Shown here one piece after another: positions 51,276-59,886 of a stretch of DNA of 64,000 nucleotides; position 1 is the stretch's first letter, and each line of letters starts with the position of its first letter. The notes beneath the pieces were generated by a model. That model made no database searches, was not told the origin of the DNA, and saw only the letters and a list, made by a program, of their open reading frames with translations. A program made the translations under genes and the position numbers. This DNA is from MGBC163016 sp964518575 (GTDB lineage: Bacteria > Actinomycetota > Coriobacteriia > Coriobacteriales > Eggerthellaceae): assembly GCA_964518575.1 (NCBI GenBank), contig CAZFGW010000001.1:186001-250000 (forward strand), given 5' to 3'.

Positions 51276-52948
51276 AGATCGATCACATCCTCGTCAGTCA
51301 CGGCATTGGCGAATACGTTGCGGCTCATCCGGTTAGCTGCAGTTGTATAAAAGCTGTTCTGCGAGAAGAAGCGGCGCGGCGAATTGGTCGTGACAATGCC
51401 GCCGTCGAAGAACATGGATACCGTATCGGCGAAACGCGCGCAGAACTCAACGTCGTGCGAGACCATAAGGATGGTGACGCCCTGCGCTTTCAAGCGATCG
51501 AACAAACACGCGAGCTCCCGCTTGAAGAAACTGTCGATGCCTTTGGTGGGCTCGTCGAGGAGCAAAAGCCGCGGATGCGTGAGCAGCACCTTCGCCAATG
51601 CGGCACGCTGCTGTTCGCCACCGGAAAGATCGAACGGATGCATATCCATGAGAGCAGTGATCGCGCAAGTTTCTGCAACGCTTGCAATCTGCTCGGCGCG
51701 CTCCTCTGCCGAAAGGTCAGTTCCCTCGAACATCTCCTGCAAGTCTTCCCGAACCGTCTTCTTCACGAAAAGGTTCTGCGGATCCTGCGGAAGCATGGCA
51801 ACCATTCCCTGGAACAGCTCATTCGCGTTCCAATCCTTCAGCTTCCTGCCGAACACCTCCACCGTGCCCCGATACGGCTTCAGCACTGAGCACGCGCATT
51901 TCAACAGCGTCGACTTCCCCGTTCCGTTACCACCAACGAGCGCAAAGGTCTCGCCCTGCGGTACTGTGAGGTCAACGCCCCTGAGCACATCGGGTGTTTC
52001 GCGATCATAGCGAAACCACACCTCGCGCATCTCCAACGCCGCTGCGGTATCGCGGGAATCAGGGGCGGGCTCTTCGGCGAGCGCCGTGCGCGCGGGCTCA
52101 TGCGCAAACACCCAATCGGTAAGCCACGCCCTCCCCTCGCGAACGGTAAGCGGACAGAGTGCCGTGGGACGCGCGTTCTGATCCGCTACGCCATAGAAGA
52201 TGCGAACAGGCGCGGGGAGCGCGTAGGTCATCGGGTCGTCGTGCGCATAGAGCTTCTCAGCTACCGCAAGCGGCGTACCGTCCGCGATCACTTCGCCATC
52301 ATCAAGCACGATCACCTGGTCCGCTGTGGCAAACACATCTTCCAAGCGATGCTCGGTGATGATGACCGTTGTACCCAATTCCAGATTGATCTTGCGCACG
52401 GTATTCAGAAAGTCAGCCGCCGCGATGGGGTCGAGCTGGCTCGTGGGCTCATCGAGGATGAGCACACTTGGCTGCATCGCCATGATGGAAGCCAAGTTGA
52501 GGAGCTGTTTTTGTCCACCCGAGAGATCGCGCACGTCTTTGTGGAACCACGTCTGGATGCCGAAATAGCTTGCCATCTCCGCCACACGCAAACGCATCGT
52601 GCGCTGATCGCATCCGAGGCTTTCCAGCCCGAAAGCGAGTTCGTGCCAGACCTTGTCCGTCACGATCTGCGCGTCGGGATTTTGCATGACGAACCCGATG
52701 AGCGAACTTTGAGCGCGCCCGTCCACCTCTGCAAGCGGCGCATCGTTGAAAAGTACCCTGCCCTCTGTGCGTCCTGTCGGTGTGAGAACGGTTTTCAGAT
52801 GGCGCAATAGCGTTGTCTTGCCGCAGCCGCTGCGTCCGCACAGACAGACATAGCTGCCATGCTTGATGCTCAGGTTCACATCCGTCAGCGTAGGATGACT
52901 GGCGCCGGGATAGGTGAAGCTCAGATGTTCGATAGTGAAATGCGCCAC
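51263..52948 (-). CDS. ECF transporter ATPase, two cassettes fused (A1-A2)
   Basis: 561 residues with two ABC ATPase domains. First: Walker A CGRSGCGKTTLL near 42, signature LSGGQKQLL, Walker B VLILDEPTSQLD. Second: Walker A GGNGTGKSTLL near 350, LSGGEQQRAALAKVLL, LLLLDEPTKGID. The fused form replaces separate EcfA1/EcfA2. Start is GTG at 52948, with GGAGG seven bases upstream; the longer frame starting at 53020 lies inside ecfT and lacks an RBS. It overlaps ecfT by 28 bp. Confidence 0.93.
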   Translation of the reverse strand: MAHFTIEHLSFTYPGASHPTLTDVNLSIKHGSYVCLCGRSGCGKTTLLRHLKTVLTPTGRTEGRVLFNDAPLAEVDGRAQSSLIGFVMQNPDAQIVTDKVWHELAFGLESLGCDQRTMRLRVAEMASYFGIQTWFHKDVRDLSGGQKQLLNLASIMAMQPSVLILDEPTSQLDPIAAADFLNTVRKINLELGTTVIITEHRLEDVFATADQVIVLDDGEVIADGTPLAVAEKLYAHDDPMTYALPAPVRIFYGVADQNARPTALCPLTVREGRAWLTDWVFAHEPARTALAEEPAPDSRDTAAALEMREVWFRYDRETPDVLRGVDLTVPQGETFALVGGNGTGKSTLLKCACSVLKPYRGTVEVFGRKLKDWNANELFQGMVAMLPQDPQNLFVKKTVREDLQEMFEGTDLSAEERAEQIASVAETCAITALMDMHPFDLSGGEQQRAALAKVLLTHPRLLLLDEPTKGIDSFFKRELACLFDRLKAQGVTILMVSHDVEFCARFADTVSMFFDGGIVTTNSPRRFFSQNSFYTTAANRMSRNVFANAVTDEDVIDLCLS

Positions 52949-53811
52949 GAGAGGGCCTCCTGAAGATCGATGAGCGTTGGCAAAGCCAAGAAAAGCGTAT
53001 ATGCCCCAAATCCTACCCAAGACAGTGCGGTCCAGGGAGGAATGATCAGGGCAGGAAAGTATTCTACGGGTGCGAGTCCGCCCAGCATGATCGCAAGCGC
53101 TATGAGCGCAAGTGCCGCCATCACAATGCCGACCACTTTCGCACGGAGGGTCCAGCGGTATTTCGCGAACGAGGTCCGCTTCCCCGTTCCGTACCCGCGA
53201 CTGCGCATGGAGTCAGCCGCGATGATAGCCCCTTCGAGCGCCCAGCTCGTCAGCGCCGAGAGCAGCGACGTGCCCGCTTTCACGCGCTGGCGGATGGTTC
53301 CGTGCGAAGCCGCATGACCGATGCAGTCCCGTGCGCCGATGATCTCCGTCGCTTTGCGCTGGTAGGTTGGCACGAGGCGCAGCACCATCGTGAACACAAG
53401 GGTGATCGCAGGTGCGAAGCCGCCGAACAAATAGGTGAAACGGTCGCTTGTCATGACGCGGTTGTAGCTGAAGAACCACAGCAGAACCGTCACGAACATT
53501 GCCGAGGTCGAAATGCCGAACAGCAGTGCCTGCAGCGTATAGGGACGTCCACCCCACCAGGTGAAGAGCACCGTTTCGCCTTGCGGATTGAAAAGTGGAT
53601 TCACCAACGCGAGAACAATGAATACGGGAATAAGCCCGAGGACTACCTTCAGTCCCGACCGTCCCCGTATGCAAAGATAGTACGAAAGGGCGCACAAAAG
53701 ACCCACTGCCTGAAAGACCGGATGGAATCCGAGCACGCAAAATGCCACGGCGCAGATGAAGAATCCGAACACGATTGCGGGATGATACGCTGCGAAAGCA
53801 CTAGTGTGCAT
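52921..53811 (-). CDS. ecfT: ECF transporter transmembrane (T) component EcfT
   Basis: 296 residues, five to eight hydrophobic segments. The characteristic coupling motif is DSMRSRGYGTGKRT (about 230), with a second Ala-Arg motif in GARDCIGHA (about 165); these helices contact the ATPases. ATG at 53811 with AAGGG about ten bases upstream; a longer in-frame reading to 53919 overlaps the leader. First clear gene of the operon and 170 bp downstream of the riboswitch aptamer. An overlapping small ORF ends just inside its start. Confidence 0.9.
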   Translation of the reverse strand: MHTSAFAAYHPAIVFGFFICAVAFCVLGFHPVFQAVGLLCALSYYLCIRGRSGLKVVLGLIPVFIVLALVNPLFNPQGETVLFTWWGGRPYTLQALLFGISTSAMFVTVLLWFFSYNRVMTSDRFTYLFGGFAPAITLVFTMVLRLVPTYQRKATEIIGARDCIGHAASHGTIRQRVKAGTSLLSALTSWALEGAIIAADSMRSRGYGTGKRTSFAKYRWTLRAKVVGIVMAALALIALAIMLGGLAPVEYFPALIIPPWTALSWVGFGAYTLFLALPTLIDLQEALSWRISLSNI

Positions 53812-53959
53812 ACGATGCGTTCCCTTCTCGCATGATCGTGCGGCGCGCGTTTGCGATGGGTGCGTTCGCAATGGCTTTCGCCCTGAAGACCAGCGACTCA
53901 TCATTGCGCGTAGCTGCACGGGAAAGTATCTGCGTACATGCGCAAGGAGAAACGCTCAT
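53801..53959 (-). CDS. Possible 52-residue leader ORF between riboswitch and ecfT
   Basis: ATG at 53959 with AGAGG eight bases upstream, stop at 53801, overlapping the ecfT start by 11 bp. It begins MSVSPCACTQILSRAAT and ends NASYAH; basic, Ala/Arg-rich, no known domain. Its RBS lies about 15 bases after the closing stem of the cobalamin aptamer, where the regulated ribosome site would be expected, while ecfT starts 170 bp away. This suggests the riboswitch controls this ORF and ecfT is coupled to it. No homologue known to me; may be only a translated leader. Confidence 0.4.
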   Translation of the reverse strand: MSVSPCACTQILSRAATRNDESLVFRAKAIANAPIANARRTIMREGNASYAH

Positions 53960-53980
53960 ATGACCGACCTCTTTTCGCCA

Positions 53981-54129
53981 GGGCTTCCGGTTGCTCGGTT
54001 CGGTTCTCCGACTTCGCCTGCACGAACTCAATGATACGCGCACAGAACTTTACGGTTGCTGGTACAGCGCAGGATTCGCACCTGCATTCCCCGATGTTCG
54101 ACGCGAAGAATCGCGCCCCGAAGAAGCCA
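53981..54129 (-). ncRNA. Cobalamin riboswitch
   Basis: On the minus strand the core reads GGGAATGCAGGTGCGAATCC, then TGCGCTGTACCAGCAACCGTAA, very close to E. coli btuB (GGGAATCCAGTGCGAATC ... GCGCAGCGGTAA). Downstream the B12-box-like AGTCGGAGAACCGAACC occurs near 53998-54014. The closing stem is GGCTTC (54123-54128) with GAAGCC (53982-53987). Adenosylcobalamin binding should turn off translation or transcription of the ECF operon. I see no T-tract terminator after it, so translational control is more likely. Confidence 0.9.
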
Positions 54130-54303
54130 TCTTCTCACTCCTGAATCGAGCCGTTGATCTGCCCTTTTTTTGATGCCAGCGCAACAACACGATCCGTCGT
54201 AGATATATCACATCTCTTTACGCGATGCAATTTCACGGAAACACTCAGCGACGACGTGGCGAAGACATCGCACGCACCGCCGCCTCAGGTTCTCCGTCTA
54301 CTT
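54130..54303. other. Spacer between lysS and the riboswitch
   Basis: 174 bp, holding the promoter region of the ECF operon (minus). A run of seven T at about 54165 (plus strand) reads AAAAAAA on the transcript side. No clear lysS terminator and no gene seen. Confidence 0.35.
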
Positions 54304-56292
54304 TTAATACAGCTTCGCTCCCGCAGGAATTCGGTCGTCCACCATAAGAAGGTTAAGCTGCTCTTGCGGCTGTCCGTCCTCGTCGGGAAGTTCATGGATG
54401 GCGGACAGGAGCATGCCCTCCGATGCCACACCCATCATCTTGCGCGCGGGCAAGTTGGTGATGGCGATGAGCGTTTTGCCCACCAGCTCCTCCGGCTCAT
54501 AGTACGCATGGATGCCGGAGAGGATGGTGCGATCCGTACCGGTGCCATCATCGAGCGTGAACTGCAGGAGCTTCTTCGACTTGGGAACCGCGATGCATTC
54601 CTTCACCTTCACCGCACGGAAGTCTGATTTGCTGAATGTGTCGAAATCCACCTCGTCTTCGAAGAGCGGCTCGATGATCACGTTGGAGAAATCAATGGGG
54701 GCAAGCGGGGTTCGAGCGGCGGCTTCATCCTGCGCGCCTTCCGAGAGCGCACCTGAAGCTGCCTGGTCAGCGGATGCAGTTGCGTCCTTGCCCGCTGTGG
54801 TTGCTACTTCATCACGCATATGGGGGAAAAGCAGGACATCGCGAATGGTAGGCGCATCCGTGAGCAGCATGACCAGCCGGTCAATGCCGATACCGACACC
54901 GCCTGCGGGCGGCATGCCATACTCAAGAGCGCGGATGTAGTCGGCGTCAAAGCCCATGGCTTCGTCGTCACCCATGTCCTTCGCCGCAACCTGCGCGTGG
55001 AAGCGCTCAGCCTGATCCACCGGGTCGTTCAGTTCGGTGAACGCATTGGCGTATTCGTGACCGCAAATGAAGAGCTCGAACCGCTGGGTGAGCTCGGGAT
55101 TATCGGGATGCTTCTTCGCCAACGGGCTCACCTCGAGCGGGTGATCGATGACGAACGTCGGTTGGATGAGCTTGTCCTCGGCAACCGCCTCGAAGATCTC
55201 AGCGATCAGCTTGCCCCGACCCCACGCATCGTCCGCATGACCGCCGTGGCGCTCAAGAATGCTGACGAGTTCTTCGCGGGTACGATCGAACGAAACGTCT
55301 TCGCCTGCACCTTCGCTCGCAAGCTCGATCATCGAAGCGCGACGCCAACTCCCTGAAAGGTCGATCTTCGTACCCTGATACTCGATCTCAAGCGAGCCGC
55401 ACGCAGCCTGAGCAGCCGCCTTGATGCACCCTTCTGTCAGATCCATCATGCCCGCAAGATCGGTGAACGCCTGGTAGGCTTCCATCGTGGTGAACTCGGG
55501 ATTGTGATACGGGTCCATACCTTCGTTTCTGAAGATGCGCCCCATCTCGAATACTTTCTCGAATCCGCCGACGAGCAAACGCTTGAGCGGCAGCTCCGTT
55601 GCGATGCGCAGATAGTAATCGCGATCAAGGGCGTTGAAGTGGGTCACGAACGGCTTCGCATTCGCACCCCCGATAATGGGATGCAGAAACGGCGTCTCCA
55701 CCTCGAAGAAGCCTTGGTCTTCCATGTAGCGCCTGATAGCGGAGACAATGCGGAAGCGCTTTTCGAAGGTGGTGCGAACCTCAGGATTCACCACGAGGTC
55801 AACGTAGCGCTGACGATAGCGCGTTTCGATGTCCGTCAGTCCATGGAATTTCTCAGGGAGCGGGCGCAGGCTTTTGGACATGAGCTCGAACGCGTCGACC
55901 GCCACGGAAAGCTGACCGCGCTTCGTGCGCATGATGGTTCCCTCGGCAGCAATCCAGTCGCCCACATCAAGATCCTTCATTTCCGCGAACGCCTCTTCAC
56001 CAAGATCATTGATGCGGCAGAACAGTTGGATCGTGCCCGTGTAATCCCTGAGCTCGAAAAAGGCGATCTTGCCCTGCACGCGGCGCGCCATGATGCGCCC
56101 AACGAGCTTTACCTCGTCTTCTGTTGATGCGCCATCCTCGAGCGTGGCATACGCCTTGTCAAGATCGGCGATGTTGGCAGTGCGCTCGTAGGCATGCCCG
56201 TATGGGTCTTTCCCGGCATCGATCAGCGCCTGGCGCTTCGCCTTGCGAACTTCGATTGGATCGTCTTCGATCATCGTGTGCTCATCAGCCAT
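54304..56292 (-). CDS. lysS: Lysyl-tRNA synthetase (class II) with C-terminal tRNA-binding domain
   Basis: 662 residues. Residues 1-495 are class II LysRS: OB-fold anticodon domain (VKLVGRIMARRVQGKIAFFEL), motif 2 FRNEGMDPYHNPEFT, motif 3 GGVGIGIDRLVMLLT. After an Ala-rich linker (about 500-545) comes an EMAP-II/Arc1p-like tRNA-binding OB domain (SDFRAVKVKECIAVPKSKKL, then NLPARKMMGVASEGMLL), as on the end of MetRS in many bacteria. The fusion explains the length, about 160 more than usual. Two bases after the greA stop, so coupled. Confidence 0.94.
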   Translation of the reverse strand: MADEHTMIEDDPIEVRKAKRQALIDAGKDPYGHAYERTANIADLDKAYATLEDGASTEDEVKLVGRIMARRVQGKIAFFELRDYTGTIQLFCRINDLGEEAFAEMKDLDVGDWIAAEGTIMRTKRGQLSVAVDAFELMSKSLRPLPEKFHGLTDIETRYRQRYVDLVVNPEVRTTFEKRFRIVSAIRRYMEDQGFFEVETPFLHPIIGGANAKPFVTHFNALDRDYYLRIATELPLKRLLVGGFEKVFEMGRIFRNEGMDPYHNPEFTTMEAYQAFTDLAGMMDLTEGCIKAAAQAACGSLEIEYQGTKIDLSGSWRRASMIELASEGAGEDVSFDRTREELVSILERHGGHADDAWGRGKLIAEIFEAVAEDKLIQPTFVIDHPLEVSPLAKKHPDNPELTQRFELFICGHEYANAFTELNDPVDQAERFHAQVAAKDMGDDEAMGFDADYIRALEYGMPPAGGVGIGIDRLVMLLTDAPTIRDVLLFPHMRDEVATTAGKDATASADQAASGALSEGAQDEAAARTPLAPIDFSNVIIEPLFEDEVDFDTFSKSDFRAVKVKECIAVPKSKKLLQFTLDDGTGTDRTILSGIHAYYEPEELVGKTLIAITNLPARKMMGVASEGMLLSAIHELPDEDGQPQEQLNLLMVDDRIPAGAKLY

Positions 56293-56294
56293 GA

Positions 56295-56765
56295 TTAGTG
56301 CTCGATCTTCAGGATCTCAAGCTGGCTCTCACGCCCCGTTGGTCCGACCACCGTGACGATCTCACCCTTCTTGTGCCCGAGCAACGCTGCTCCCACTGGC
56401 GACTCGTTCGAAACCTTGCCGGAAGCAGCGTCGCTTTCTGCGCCACCCACGATGGTGAGCACGCGCTCCTTGCCGCTCATGTTGACGGTCACCGTCGCGC
56501 CGATGTTCACTTTCGTTGAACGCTTCGGCGTGCTGACAACCGTTGCCTCAGCAAGAATGCGGGTGATCTCAGCGATGCGCGCCTCCATCATTCCCTGCTC
56601 GTTCTTCGCGTCGTCATATTCCGAATTCTCAGAGATATCCCCGAATTCGCGCGCGACCTTGATGCGCTCGCCGATTTCGGCTCGCTTCTCGGTCTCAAGG
56701 TAATGAAGCTCTTCTTCGAGCTTCTCGCGTCCTTCCGGCGTGAGGATGTAATTGCTGTCAGCCAT
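56295..56765 (-). CDS. greA: Transcription elongation factor GreA
   Basis: 156 residues from ATG at 56765. N-terminal coiled coil (LTPEGREKLEEELHYLETEKR) with the acidic tip DISENSEYDDAKNEQ that enters the RNA polymerase secondary channel and stimulates cleavage of backtracked RNA; C-terminal FKBP-like domain ending SPVGAALLGHKKGEIVTV. Full family length (about 158). greA-lysS pairing is frequent in bacteria. Confidence 0.96.
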   Translation of the reverse strand: MADSNYILTPEGREKLEEELHYLETEKRAEIGERIKVAREFGDISENSEYDDAKNEQGMMEARIAEITRILAEATVVSTPKRSTKVNIGATVTVNMSGKERVLTIVGGAESDAASGKVSNESPVGAALLGHKKGEIVTVVGPTGRESQLEILKIEH

Positions 56766-56791
56766 TCCTTTTCGTCCCTTCTCAACATAAC

Positions 56792-56818
56792 GGCACGCTT
56801 GCATAATACAAGCGTGCC
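56792..56818. other. Strong hairpin between tatA and greA
   Basis: Perfect 10-bp stem GGCACGCTTG / CAAGCGTGCC with a 7-base loop, 27 bp before the greA start. No T tract on either side, so not a normal terminator; on the minus strand a TATTAT in the loop could be a -10 element of the greA promoter. Confidence 0.6.
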
Positions 56819-56849
56819 AAATGACTCATATTCTTTTGGTCAGGTGTGT

Positions 56850-57131
56850 CTATTCAGACTTTTTGACGACGACCTTCTTCACTTTTTTCTTCGGCTCAGC
56901 GTCAGCTTTCTTTGGCTCATCATCAGCATCACTGACAACGACTTCGACCTCTTCGTCAGCGTCGTCCGCTTCTTTGGCCTCTTTCTTGCCGGCGCCCATA
57001 CCGTCACGAAGACCCTTGACGGTTTTGCCGATAGCACTTCCGAGTTTTGGAAGATTCTTAGGTCCGAAAATCAGAAGAACAACAACAAGAATGATCAATA
57101 GCTCGGGAACACCCATTCCGAGAATACGCAT
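56850..57131 (-). CDS. tatA: Sec-independent translocase subunit TatA
   Basis: 93 residues from ATG at 57131 (GGAGG seven bases upstream). Hydrophobic N-terminal helix (MGVPELLIILVVVLLIFGP), the FGPKNLPKLG hinge, amphipathic helix (SAIGKTVKGLRDGM), then a charged tail of Asp/Glu followed by Lys (KKKVKKVVVKKSE). TatA/E family pore former for folded-protein export; tatC is not in the window. Confidence 0.92.
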   Translation of the reverse strand: MRILGMGVPELLIILVVVLLIFGPKNLPKLGSAIGKTVKGLRDGMGAGKKEAKEADDADEEVEVVVSDADDEPKKADAEPKKKVKKVVVKKSE

Positions 57132-57242
57132 TTTGAAGCCTCCAATTTCGACGAATATACGTTCACGAAAGATTACCACAAAGCGGGCATCGCTGTATGC
57201 GTAGACCGCAAGATTATACGCAATTTGTGAAGAAGCGAAAGG

Positions 57243-58118
57243 TCAAGCAAAAGAGCGCTCGCACACACAGGACCACTGATTTCCCGTGCTGCGGGCGAAT
57301 TCGCATCCCATGCAGGTATTTTTTTCGCAATTCCTGCCCGAGGCATCAGAAGGCGAAAAGAGGCGCGCGTCTGGTTCATGTCCCTCAAGAGCGCTCACAA
57401 CCATGTCTGCGAACTGGGTCATACCGAGCGCATTAGGGTGGGTTCCGTCGCTCGATGAGTAGTCAAGCCCAAACGCCGAGATGTCTACGAAGGTGCATCC
57501 CTCATCAGCGGCTGAATCAGCAATGGCATCGTTATACGCTGCGAGATCCGCACCGCGCAACTGATAGCAGAAGGTGGGCTTTTCCTGACCGCACACACGC
57601 GCGGGCACCAAGGAGATGCAATATATCGTGGCGTGCGGAGCAGCGGACTTCAAGCGCGCCAGCATGGATCGATACGCCGAAGCGAAATCCGGCACCGTAT
57701 GCGCATCCGCTGGCTTCACCGTGTCATCAGGTAAGGTTGCGGGATCGGGTTTGTTGTACTCGTCCACCGGCAGCGTTCTCACCTGTGGGTCGGCGCCACC
57801 CCAACCGTAGTCATTGACGCCGATGAACACGAGGATGTCATCGGGTTGTTCGCCCTGAGGACCGAGGACCTGCGACGCGCGCCTGTCGGAATCAGCGGCG
57901 GGAAAGGCAACGCCCTCGACCGTGCTTCCCGAGTAGGATCCATTCGCCAAGAAGTGTCCGCCCAATCGATTAATGCACTGCATCCACCACGTTTGATCGA
58001 CCGAGGTGACCTGCGTGCCATTGGGGTCATCGGGAAAGTAATAGCAGCGATTTCCCTGCGGGATGTATCCATCGAAGGTAGAGATGGAATCACCGAAAAC
58101 CGAGATGTTCCTTGTCAA
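57243..58118 (-). CDS. SGNH/GDSL hydrolase with a Cys-rich tail
   Basis: 291 residues. Block I FGDSISTFDGY (Ser nucleophile) right at the start, Gly in NGSYSGSTV, block III GVNDYGWGG (Asn), block V SSDGTHPNALG (Asp, His). No signal peptide, so probably a cytoplasmic esterase. The last 30 residues add CEKNTC, CMGC and CVC, a Cys cluster (six Cys) that could bind a metal and is not part of the SGNH fold. Start TTG at 58118 with GGGAG six bases upstream; TTG at 58124 is too close to the SD. Substrate unknown. Confidence 0.82.
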   Translation of the reverse strand: MTRNISVFGDSISTFDGYIPQGNRCYYFPDDPNGTQVTSVDQTWWMQCINRLGGHFLANGSYSGSTVEGVAFPAADSDRRASQVLGPQGEQPDDILVFIGVNDYGWGGADPQVRTLPVDEYNKPDPATLPDDTVKPADAHTVPDFASAYRSMLARLKSAAPHATIYCISLVPARVCGQEKPTFCYQLRGADLAAYNDAIADSAADEGCTFVDISAFGLDYSSSDGTHPNALGMTQFADMVVSALEGHEPDARLFSPSDASGRNCEKNTCMGCEFARSTGNQWSCVCERSFA

Positions 58119-58240
58119 AACCAACTCCCTTTCAACCGCGATATAGCTTCGAATATGCCCAAGACGGCAGGTGCGATCATCGAGGCGTTCTTGTCTTGTA
58201 TACTGATTCTATCCTTTACCAATGAATGTTGAGGTCAAAA

Positions 58241-59818
58241 GTGGAATCTGCTCTCGATCGCAAGAACAATTTCGGAAAGAATCTCTATATCGACACCCGC
58301 AATGCTTCCGAGCAACCCGTTCCGTTTACCCAAGCGGTCATCAACGGACTGGCTCCGAGCGGCGGTTTGTATGTACCAGAAGCCGTTCCGCAGCTCACGC
58401 TTGATGAGATTGCTTCCCTTGCCACGATGCCTTATCGCGAGCGTGCAGCATATATATACAAGGCGTTCAACATCGATCTTGATGATGAGCTGATTGACGA
58501 CCTCATGCGCCGGTCATATGGCAACAACTTCGATACGGAAGAGATCTGTCCGATCACCACGCTGGATGACGACATCCACATGCTGGAACTTTGGCATGGA
58601 CCGACGAGCGCATTCAAGGATATGGCGCTGCAGTGCCTTCCGAATTTCTTCAGCGCGAGCGCTCAGGCACTGAAGGAGCGCGGTGAGCTCGATCACGATT
58701 TCTGCATCCTTGTGGCAACCTCGGGCGACACGGGCAAAGCGGCTCTTGAGGGATTCAAGAATGCACCGGGTGTGAGCATCGGCGTTCTGTATCCCGACGG
58801 CGGCGTGAGCGACATCCAGCGTAAGCAGATGGTTACCACCACGGGCGAAAACGTATGTGTGTGGGCCGTGCGCGGCAACTTCGACGATTGCCAAGGTGCG
58901 GTGAAGAAGGTTTTCGGCGATGCCGCCTTCGCCACCACGCTCATGGATGAGTTCAAGGTATCTCTTTCCAGCGCGAACTCGATCAACTGGGGACGACTGC
59001 TTCCCCAAGTGGTCTACTACGTTTCGGCGTATGCCATGCTCGTGCATACTGATCGCATCAAGTTGGGCGATCCGATTGATGTTTGCGTTCCGACAGGGAA
59101 TTTCGGGAACATCCTTGCTGCATGGTATGCGAAGCGCATGGGCACCCCCATTGAAGGGCTTCTGTGCGCCAGCAACGAAAACCGCGTTCTCACCGACTTC
59201 ATCAACACCGGCGCATACGATATCTCGGAGCGCGACTTCGTGCTGACCCCCTCCCCCTCGATGGACATCTTGGTGTCCTCAAACCTTGAGCGACAACTTT
59301 TCGAGCTCACCGATCGCGATGGAAGTGCTATTAGGTCGTGGATGGACGAACTGAACAACAACCGCGCATTCAAGATCGATCGCGATACGTTTGCCGCGAT
59401 GCGTACCGTATTCAGGTCCGATTCCATCTCGAATGCCGAATGCCTCAGTACGATCAAGGACGTCTTCGAACAGCAGCGCTACCTGATGGACCCCCATACT
59501 GCGGTTGCCTATGCTGCTGCCCAAAACCTGAAGGACACGAATCCCGTTCTGGTGGCGAGCACGGCACACTGGGCGAAGTTTGGCGACAACGTCTACCGCG
59601 CGCTGCATGGCATCGCGCCGGGAGCCGAACTTCCTGCCTCTGTTCGCGATCTCACCGGTTGCCAGCTCAACCATGTGATTGCTGACGAAACCGGAGACCG
59701 CAACATTCCGCAAGGTCTGGCTGACCTCGACACGATGACGGTCAGGTTCGATCAGGTGATATCGGGGACGGTCAACGATGTTGAAACATCTGTTGCACAG
59801 TTCCTCACAGCACAGTAA
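58241..59818 (+). CDS. thrC: Threonine synthase
   Basis: Converts O-phosphohomoserine to threonine with PLP. 525 residues, the long (yeast/E. coli-like) form. The PLP lysine is in HGPTSAFKDMALQ, and LVATSGDTGKAALEGF and VPTGNFGNILAAWYAKRMG bind phosphate and PLP. The N-terminal PFTQAVINGLAPSGGLYVPE is typical. Start GTG at 58241 (GAGG six bases upstream) and not ATG at 58226, which lacks an RBS. Single gene; a hairpin follows. Confidence 0.96.
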   Translation: MESALDRKNNFGKNLYIDTRNASEQPVPFTQAVINGLAPSGGLYVPEAVPQLTLDEIASLATMPYRERAAYIYKAFNIDLDDELIDDLMRRSYGNNFDTEEICPITTLDDDIHMLELWHGPTSAFKDMALQCLPNFFSASAQALKERGELDHDFCILVATSGDTGKAALEGFKNAPGVSIGVLYPDGGVSDIQRKQMVTTTGENVCVWAVRGNFDDCQGAVKKVFGDAAFATTLMDEFKVSLSSANSINWGRLLPQVVYYVSAYAMLVHTDRIKLGDPIDVCVPTGNFGNILAAWYAKRMGTPIEGLLCASNENRVLTDFINTGAYDISERDFVLTPSPSMDILVSSNLERQLFELTDRDGSAIRSWMDELNNNRAFKIDRDTFAAMRTVFRSDSISNAECLSTIKDVFEQQRYLMDPHTAVAYAAAQNLKDTNPVLVASTAHWAKFGDNVYRALHGIAPGAELPASVRDLTGCQLNHVIADETGDRNIPQGLADLDTMTVRFDQVISGTVNDVETSVAQFLTAQ

Positions 59819-59845
59819 AGTCGATCTATCCTTGTACATCGACTT
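59818..59845 (+). other. Hairpin after thrC
   Basis: Perfect 8-bp arms AAGTCGAT / ATCGACTT with a 12-base loop, beginning at the thrC stop. No T tract; could be a weak terminator or an operator upstream of the ModE-like gene. Confidence 0.45.
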
Positions 59846-59886
59846 GGAGCACGCTTTGATTCCATACGAAGCGATAAGGAGTTGCC

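Noticed and set aside
54061..54100. tRNA T-arm-like GCAGG-TGCGAAT-CCTGC
   Set aside because: No acceptor, D or anticodon arms at the right places; it is the P4-like part of the cobalamin riboswitch.
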